DNA of 17,431 bases, taken from positions 1 through 17,431 of the forward strand of contig JAVHVN010000091.1 in the NCBI GenBank assembly GCA_032160545.1, given 5' to 3'. The translations under genes and the position numbers were made by a program. Under the pieces are notes generated by a model, which did not search any database, had not been told where the DNA came from, and was given only the letters and a program-made list of their open reading frames with translations. The DNA is from DATGFB01 sp032160545 (GTDB taxonomy: Bacteria; Actinomycetota; Actinomycetes; Mycobacteriales; Jatrophihabitantaceae). Shown in pieces: positions 13,713 through 17,431 of this stretch; the first letter of the stretch is position 1, and each line of letters opens with the position of its first letter.

Positions 13713-14945
13713 GTGGCCGCTGGGACGGCGGCGGCGACCAGGATCGTGCTGTTCACCGGCAAGGGAGGGGTCGGCAAGACGACGACGGCCTCGGCCACGG
13801 CATTGCGCCTCGCCGACCGTGGCGTGAAGACGCTGCTGCTGTCGACCGATACCGCGCATTCCCTCGCGGACGCGCTCGGCATGCCGCTGTCCGGTGAACC
13901 GGCCGAGGTCGCGCCGAGCCTGTGGGCGGTGCAGATCGACACGCAGAACCGCCTCGAGGCGGCGTGGCGCGACGTTCAGCGGTTCCTGATCGACCTGCTC
14001 TCGCGCAGCGGCGTCGACCCCATCACCGCGGACGAGCTGACGGTGCTGCCCGGCGTCGACGAGGTGCTGGCGCTGCTGGCCGTGCGCGAACTGGCCATGG
14101 CCGGGGACTGGGACGCGCTGGTCGTCGACTGCGCGCCGACCGCCGAGACGCTGCGCCTCTTGGCGCTGCCCGAGGCGCTCGGGTGGTATCTGCAGAAGGT
14201 CTTCCCCGCACAGCGGCGCATCGCGCGCGGCGTGCGCCCGATCGCGTCGATGCTGGGCCGGGGCGACGTCGTCCCGCCCGACAACATCTTCGACGCGCTG
14301 CTGCGGCTCAACGATGAGCTCGCCGCGGTGAGGCAGCTGCTCGGCGACCCCGCCGTCACCTCCGTGCGGCTGGTACTGACCCCCGAGTCGGTCGTCGCGG
14401 CCGAGGCTCGGCGCACCTTCACCGCACTGTCGCTCTACGGCTACAGCGTCGACCTGGTGATCGCGAACCGGGTGTTCCCCTCCGGCGGCGACGCGTGGCG
14501 CGAAGGGTGGGCGCGCGCCCAGCGAACGCAGCTCGCGGCGATCCGCGAGTCCTTCGCAGGCCTGCCGGTGCGCGAACTGCCCTACCGCGGTACGGAGCCG
14601 GTGGGCGCCCCGGCGTTGCGCGAGGTCGCCGCTGAGCTGTACGGCCCCCTGCCCGGCGACGACCCCGCCCCTCCCGGCGCAGCGGGCGAACTGCTGCGCA
14701 TCGAACCGGACGGCGCAGGGTTCGTGCTGAGCATGGCGCTGCCGCTGGCCAGCCGCTCCGCCGTCGACGCGGTGCGCGCCGGCGACGACCTCGTCGTGAC
14801 CGTCGGCGGCCACCGGCGGGTGCTGAGCCTGCCGAACGTCCTGCGCCGCTGCACGGTGGCCGGGGGGGAGTTCGACGCCGGACTGCTTCGCGTACGGTTC
14901 CGACCCGACTACCAGCCCGAGCACAGCGAGGACGAGCGCCCGTGA
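13713..14945 (+). CDS. ArsA-like (GET3/ArsA family) ATPase with C-terminal Hsp20-like domain
   Basis: A 410-residue P-loop ATPase of the ArsA/Get3 branch of SIMIBI NTPases. The deviant Walker A is G16-K-G-G-V-G-K22-T-T with the signature K17. D46 in LLSTDTAHSLADALG is the switch I region, and VDCAPTAETLRLLALPE is the switch II/Walker B region. Residues about 330-405 (RIEPDGAGFVLSMALPL ... LPNVLRRCTVAGGEFDAGLL) match the Hsp20-like domain often attached to bacterial ArsA homologues. There is only one ATPase half, and neither arsenite-binding Cys triplets nor ars genes are nearby, so arsenical export is unlikely. Handling of tail-anchored or hydrophobic clients is possible but unproven. GTG start, directly adjoining the SRPBCC stop; its own stop overlaps the next start by 4 bp (GTGA). 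Corresponds to Rv2184c. Confidence 0.9.
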   Translation: MAAGTAAATRIVLFTGKGGVGKTTTASATALRLADRGVKTLLLSTDTAHSLADALGMPLSGEPAEVAPSLWAVQIDTQNRLEAAWRDVQRFLIDLLSRSGVDPITADELTVLPGVDEVLALLAVRELAMAGDWDALVVDCAPTAETLRLLALPEALGWYLQKVFPAQRRIARGVRPIASMLGRGDVVPPDNIFDALLRLNDELAAVRQLLGDPAVTSVRLVLTPESVVAAEARRTFTALSLYGYSVDLVIANRVFPSGGDAWREGWARAQRTQLAAIRESFAGLPVRELPYRGTEPVGAPALREVAAELYGPLPGDDPAPPGAAGELLRIEPDGAGFVLSMALPLASRSAVDAVRAGDDLVVTVGGHRRVLSLPNVLRRCTVAGGEFDAGLLRVRFRPDYQPEHSEDERP

Positions 14946-15328
14946 CCGATCAGTTCGAGCAGCCGCCCGCTGGCAGCAGCGGCGCCGAACCGCCGCCCGC
15001 AGGCGCGCCGTTCGCCGCGGAGGCGCTTCGGATCGTCGCGTCGGTCCAGGACTGGGCGCGCCGGAGCTTTCCCGAGGGCAACCCGGCACCGGACGGGCAC
15101 AGCGGCTCCGAGTGCCAGTGGTGCCCGCTGTGCCAGTTCGTGGCGGTGCTGCGCGGCGAGCGTCCGGAGGTCACCGAGCGGGTCGCCGACGCCGGTGCCG
15201 CGGTGGCCGGCGCGCTGCGCGCCGTGTTCGACGCCGCGGGCAGCGGCACCGCGCGCAACCCGCCGGACCGGCCGCCGCCCCCGAGGGTGCAACGCATCGA
15301 CCTTGACGGCCTCGACGACGGCGGCTGA
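14942..15328 (+). CDS. Small Cys-motif protein (CxWCPxC), putative zinc-binding
   Basis: A 128-residue cytosolic protein. It begins with a disordered Pro/Gly/Ser-rich 22 residues, then a helix (AAEALRIVASVQDWARRSF). H53 and C58-Q-W-C61-P-L-C64-Q follow, a likely metal knuckle, then helices (FVAVLRGERPEVTERVADAG; VAGALRAVFDAAG) and a Pro-rich tail. It matches the unnamed family that follows the ArsA gene in many actinobacteria (Rv2183c position; DUF5304-type in Streptomyces, from memory). The GTG start overlaps the ArsA stop in GTGA, so expression is coupled, and a role as partner or adaptor of the ATPase is reasonable. No biochemical function is known to me. Confidence 0.83.
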   Translation: MTDQFEQPPAGSSGAEPPPAGAPFAAEALRIVASVQDWARRSFPEGNPAPDGHSGSECQWCPLCQFVAVLRGERPEVTERVADAGAAVAGALRAVFDAAGSGTARNPPDRPPPPRVQRIDLDGLDDGG

Positions 15329-15329
15329 G

Positions 15330-16277
15330 GTGTCGCTCGCGATCGGCGTCGACATCGGCGGTACGAAGGTGGCGGCCGGCATCGTCGACGAAGCGGGCCG
15401 GGTCATCGACCGCGAGCGGCGCCCGACTCCGGGGCACGACGTCGGTGAGACCGAGTCGATCATCGTCGACGTCGTCGAGACGCTCGCGAAGCGGCACGAG
15501 GTGGCCGCCGTGGGCATCGGTGCGGCCGGCTGGATCGGGCTCGACAACGCGACGGTGATGTTCTCGCCCCACCTCGCCTGGCGCAACGAGTCACTGCTGG
15601 AGGCCCTGAGAGGGCGCATCGCGCGGCCGCTGTTCCTCGAGAACGACGCGAACGCCGCGGCTTGGGCCGAGTACCGGTTCGGGGCGGCACGCGACGAGCC
15701 GGTGGTGGTGTGCGTGACGCTCGGGACCGGCATCGGGGGTGGTCTGGTAGTCGGTGGGACGGTCTACCGGGGCGCGTACGGCATCGCCTGCGAATACGGG
15801 CACATGACGCTCGTGCCCGAGGGGCGGTTGTGCGCGTGCGGCAACCGCGGCTGCTGGGAGATGTACGCCTCGGGGCGAGCGCTCGCACGCGACGCCCGGG
15901 AGCTCGCGACGGAGTCGCCGGTTGCCGCTGCGCGGCTGCTCACGGTGGCCGGGTCGATCGACGCGCTGGACGGGCCGACGGTCACCGCGGTCGCGGCCGA
16001 AGGCGATCCGGCGGCGTCCTCGATCTGCGTCACGATGGGGCGCTGGCTCGGCCGGGGCCTGGCGAACCTGGCCGCCGTGCTCGACCCGTCGGTGTTCGTC
16101 ATCGGCGGCGGGGTGTCCGAGGCCGGCGAGCTGCTGCTGCGCCCCGCGCGCGAGGAGTTCGCGCACACGCTGACGGGCCGGGGCTTCCGGCCGGTCGCCC
16201 GCGTCTTCCGGGCCGCTCTCGGGCCGGACGCGGGGCTGGTGGGCGCGGCCGACCTCGCCCGCCGCCGGGTCGGCTGA
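15330..16277 (+). CDS. glk: ROK-family glucokinase
   Basis: A 315-residue cytosolic sugar kinase that phosphorylates glucose with ATP; it resembles Streptomyces GlkA in length and motifs. The phosphate-1 loop is GVD8IGGTK13. The catalytic Asp is D106 in LENDANAAAWAE, and the second phosphate loop is VTLGTGIGGGLV. The ROK zinc site is complete: E155-YGH158 and C168-A-C170-GNRG-C175-WE. The C-terminal VFVIGGGVSEAGELLL and GPDAGLVGAADLA close the ATP site. No helix-turn-helix is present, so it is an enzyme, not a ROK repressor. The GTG start is 1 nt after the previous stop, so it likely belongs to the same operon. In Streptomyces GlkA also mediates carbon catabolite repression; whether this one does cannot be read from sequence. 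Other hexose specificity is possible. Confidence 0.9.
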   Translation: MSLAIGVDIGGTKVAAGIVDEAGRVIDRERRPTPGHDVGETESIIVDVVETLAKRHEVAAVGIGAAGWIGLDNATVMFSPHLAWRNESLLEALRGRIARPLFLENDANAAAWAEYRFGAARDEPVVVCVTLGTGIGGGLVVGGTVYRGAYGIACEYGHMTLVPEGRLCACGNRGCWEMYASGRALARDARELATESPVAAARLLTVAGSIDALDGPTVTAVAAEGDPAASSICVTMGRWLGRGLANLAAVLDPSVFVIGGGVSEAGELLLRPAREEFAHTLTGRGFRPVARVFRAALGPDAGLVGAADLARRRVG

Positions 16278-16293
16278 ACCCCACTCGGGCAGG

Positions 16294-17001
16294 ATGAGTC
16301 CCGTGCCGACGCTGCGCCTTCTCTCGTACAACATCCGCTCCATGCGCGACGACCGTGCGGCGCTTGTCCGAGTGATCACCGGCGCGGAGGCCGACATCGT
16401 GGTGGTGCAGGAGGCGCCGCGGTTCCTGCGCTGGCGTTCGACCTGTGCGGCGCTGGCTCGCAGGAGCGGCCTGGTGGTCGTCGGCGGTGGGCGCCCAGCC
16501 GGGGCGAACCTGATCATGTCCACCTTGTCCGTCGACGTCGACGCGGTGCATGACGTCGCGTTCAGCACGGACCCGCGCCTGCACCACCGGGGCACGGCGA
16601 TCGCGGTGCTGCGCACCCGGGGCGCCCGTTTCGCGGTGGCGGGCACGCACCTGGACGTCATGCCCGAACCGCGGCTACGGCACGTCGGCGAACTGCACGC
16701 GGCCATCGACCGGCTCGTCCCGGCCGGAGTGCCGAGCATCGTGGCCGCGGACGTCAACGACCGGCCCGGCTCACCGTCGTGGAACGCGTTGACCGCCGTG
16801 CGCACGGACACCTTCGCGGCCCTCGGCATCGACGACGACCCGTTGAGCTTCACCTCGACGGCGGCGGATGCGCACCAGCGCATCGACGGCGTCTTCGTCG
16901 ACCGGTCGATCACCGTCCGGTCGGGGAAGGTGTTGGACGACGCGGACGTGCTGGTGGCCAGCGATCACCGGCCGCTGCTCGTCGAACTGGAACTGCCCTA
17001 G
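16294..17001 (+). CDS. Endonuclease/exonuclease/phosphatase (EEP) family protein
   Basis: A 235-residue metal-dependent phosphoesterase of the DNase I-like EEP superfamily. All core residues are present: N13 in LLSYNIRSM, E40 in VVVQEAP, H119 and D121 in GTHLDVMPEP, D153 and N155 in AADVNDRPGS, and D224-H225 in ASDHRPLLVEL. No signal peptide or membrane segment is seen, so it acts in the cytosol. The substrate could be DNA, RNA, a phospholipid or a sugar phosphate; the sequence does not decide. The ATG at 16294 overlaps CAGGAT, a weak -10 located 7 nt before an in-frame GTG at 16303, which may be the real leaderless start. It lies 16 nt after the glucokinase gene, with read-through likely. 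It converges with the membrane protein gene. Confidence 0.87.
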   Translation: MSPVPTLRLLSYNIRSMRDDRAALVRVITGAEADIVVVQEAPRFLRWRSTCAALARRSGLVVVGGGRPAGANLIMSTLSVDVDAVHDVAFSTDPRLHHRGTAIAVLRTRGARFAVAGTHLDVMPEPRLRHVGELHAAIDRLVPAGVPSIVAADVNDRPGSPSWNALTAVRTDTFAALGIDDDPLSFTSTAADAHQRIDGVFVDRSITVRSGKVLDDADVLVASDHRPLLVELELP

Positions 17002-17002
17002 T

Positions 17003-17017
17003 CCCGCTTGCGGCGGG
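17003..17017. terminator. Short hairpin between convergent genes
   Basis: CCCGC (17003-17007), a 5-nt loop and GCGGG (17013-17017) form a short GC stem in the 17-nt gap between the EEP gene and the convergent membrane-protein gene. No U-tract is present. It may act as a weak bidirectional terminator. Confidence 0.3.
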
Positions 17018-17018
17018 G

Positions 17019-17431
17019 TCAGAGGACTGCGCCGTCGTCGTCCTCGTCGCGGCGGTCGTGCAGCCGCATGACGAGCACCGCGGCGCCGACGAGCAGGCCG
17101 CCGACGCCGAGCAGCATCGTGAAGTCGCTCGAGAAACCCAGCCGTCCGCCGAGCGCGAGCACCAGGATCGACAGCACGATGACGGCGATCGCGATGATCG
17201 TCGGCGCGGCCAGACGCGGCAGCGGCGGAGGTGGCGGGGGTACGTAGTGGTCGTCGTCGAGCCATACCGGGTCGTCGATCTGGGGTTGCTGGAAGTGCAG
17301 GCCCCAGTCCGCGTCCTCGCGCCGCAACTGGCGCTCGGCCTCGCGCACCGCGGCGACGGTGTCGACGTGCCAATCCGCGATGAGCTCGGCGAATGCCGCG
17401 TCGGTGTCGATGCCGGCGAGCGGGTCGGCGG
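17019..17431 (-). CDS. Two-TM hypothetical membrane protein (C-terminal part, runs off window)
   Basis: The frame stays open to the window edge, so the start lies beyond base 17431; about 136 residues are visible. The first part reads ADPLAGIDTDAAFAELIADW, then a charged helix (REAERQLRREDADWGLHF). A proline run follows (HYVPPPPPPLPRL), then two membrane helices (APTIIAIAVIVLSILVLALG and FTMLLGVGGLLVGAAVLVM), and an acidic cytosolic tail (RRDEDDDGAVL). This layout is common among unnamed actinobacterial proteins, some labelled DUF308-like. A GTG at 17348 could start a shorter protein, but the upstream residues are coding-like, so I treat it as 5'-truncated by the window. The function is unknown. 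Confidence 0.8.
   Translation of the reverse strand, partial: ADPLAGIDTDAAFAELIADWHVDTVAAVREAERQLRREDADWGLHFQQPQIDDPVWLDDDHYVPPPPPPLPRLAAPTIIAIAVIVLSILVLALGGRLGFSSDFTMLLGVGGLLVGAAVLVMRLHDRRDEDDDGAVL

Noticed and set aside
13713..14945. Arsenical pump ATPase (arsA) of an arsenic-resistance operon
   Set aside because: There is a single ATPase half, no arsenite-binding Cys triad, and no arsB/arsR/arsC nearby; the Rv2184c-type context fits better.
12762..15089. A 775-codon open frame on the minus strand over the SRPBCC and ArsA genes
   Set aside because: It is antisense to two clear families and low in recognisable structure; a GC-bias shadow.
15330..16277. ROK-type transcriptional repressor
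   Set aside because: The protein starts directly with the ATP loop GVDIGGTK and has no N-terminal helix-turn-helix.

Overview
This is a GC-rich stretch of an actinobacterial chromosome. Start codons are often GTG, genes are tightly packed, and several genes start 6-7 nt downstream of a TANNNT-type -10 box with no Shine-Dalgarno, as expected for leaderless mRNAs. From memory, the backbone follows the Mycobacterium tuberculosis Rv2193-Rv2183c order: ctaE, trpD, exonuclease-UvrC fusion, NlpC/P60, peptidase, pimB', fadD15, two SRPBCC proteins, ArsA, small CxWCxxC protein. Inserted are genes that recall Streptomyces-type loci (CtaG, Lrp/AsnC domain, NYN protein, ROK glucokinase). The genus cannot be fixed from this window. 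I see no tRNA, rRNA, CRISPR array, insertion sequence or prophage.

Layout. 1-443 (-): start of ctaE, cytochrome c oxidase subunit III. 581-3263 (+): a degenerate receiver-like protein, trpD and a CtaG-type copper/oxidase assembly membrane protein. 5355-3277 (-): a DEDDh exonuclease/GIY-YIG UvrC-like fusion, then a stand-alone Lrp/AsnC ligand-binding domain. 5424-7074 (+): a coiled-coil NYN/PIN-like nuclease and a tiny CxxC...CxxC protein. 7075-7393 has no gene but holds a promoter and a c-di-AMP (ydaO/yuaA) riboswitch. 7394-10886 (+): secreted NlpC/P60 hydrolase, HExxH lipoprotein and PimB'-like mannosyltransferase. 12712-10904 (-): fadD15-type acyl-CoA synthetase. 12843-17001 (+): two SRPBCC proteins, ArsA-like ATPase with a C-terminal Hsp20-like domain, small Cys protein, ROK glucokinase and an EEP-family phosphoesterase/nuclease. 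17019-17431 (-): C-terminal part of a two-TM protein that runs off the window.

Themes. (1) Respiration: ctaE and the CtaG homologue. (2) Nucleic-acid repair: the exonuclease-UvrC fusion faces the NYN nuclease, and two promoters here resemble the RecA-independent DNA-damage (PafBC-type) promoter of mycobacteria. (3) Cell envelope: c-di-AMP riboswitch, NlpC/P60 enzyme, lipoprotein peptidase, PIM mannosyltransferase, acyl-CoA synthetase. (4) SRPBCC-ArsA-CxWCxxC: a compact, apparently co-translated module of unknown role.

Most worth checking are the two PafBC-like promoters, the UvrC-like Cys quartet in the fusion protein, the riboswitch with a small hairpin over the downstream start codon, and the run of leaderless starts.
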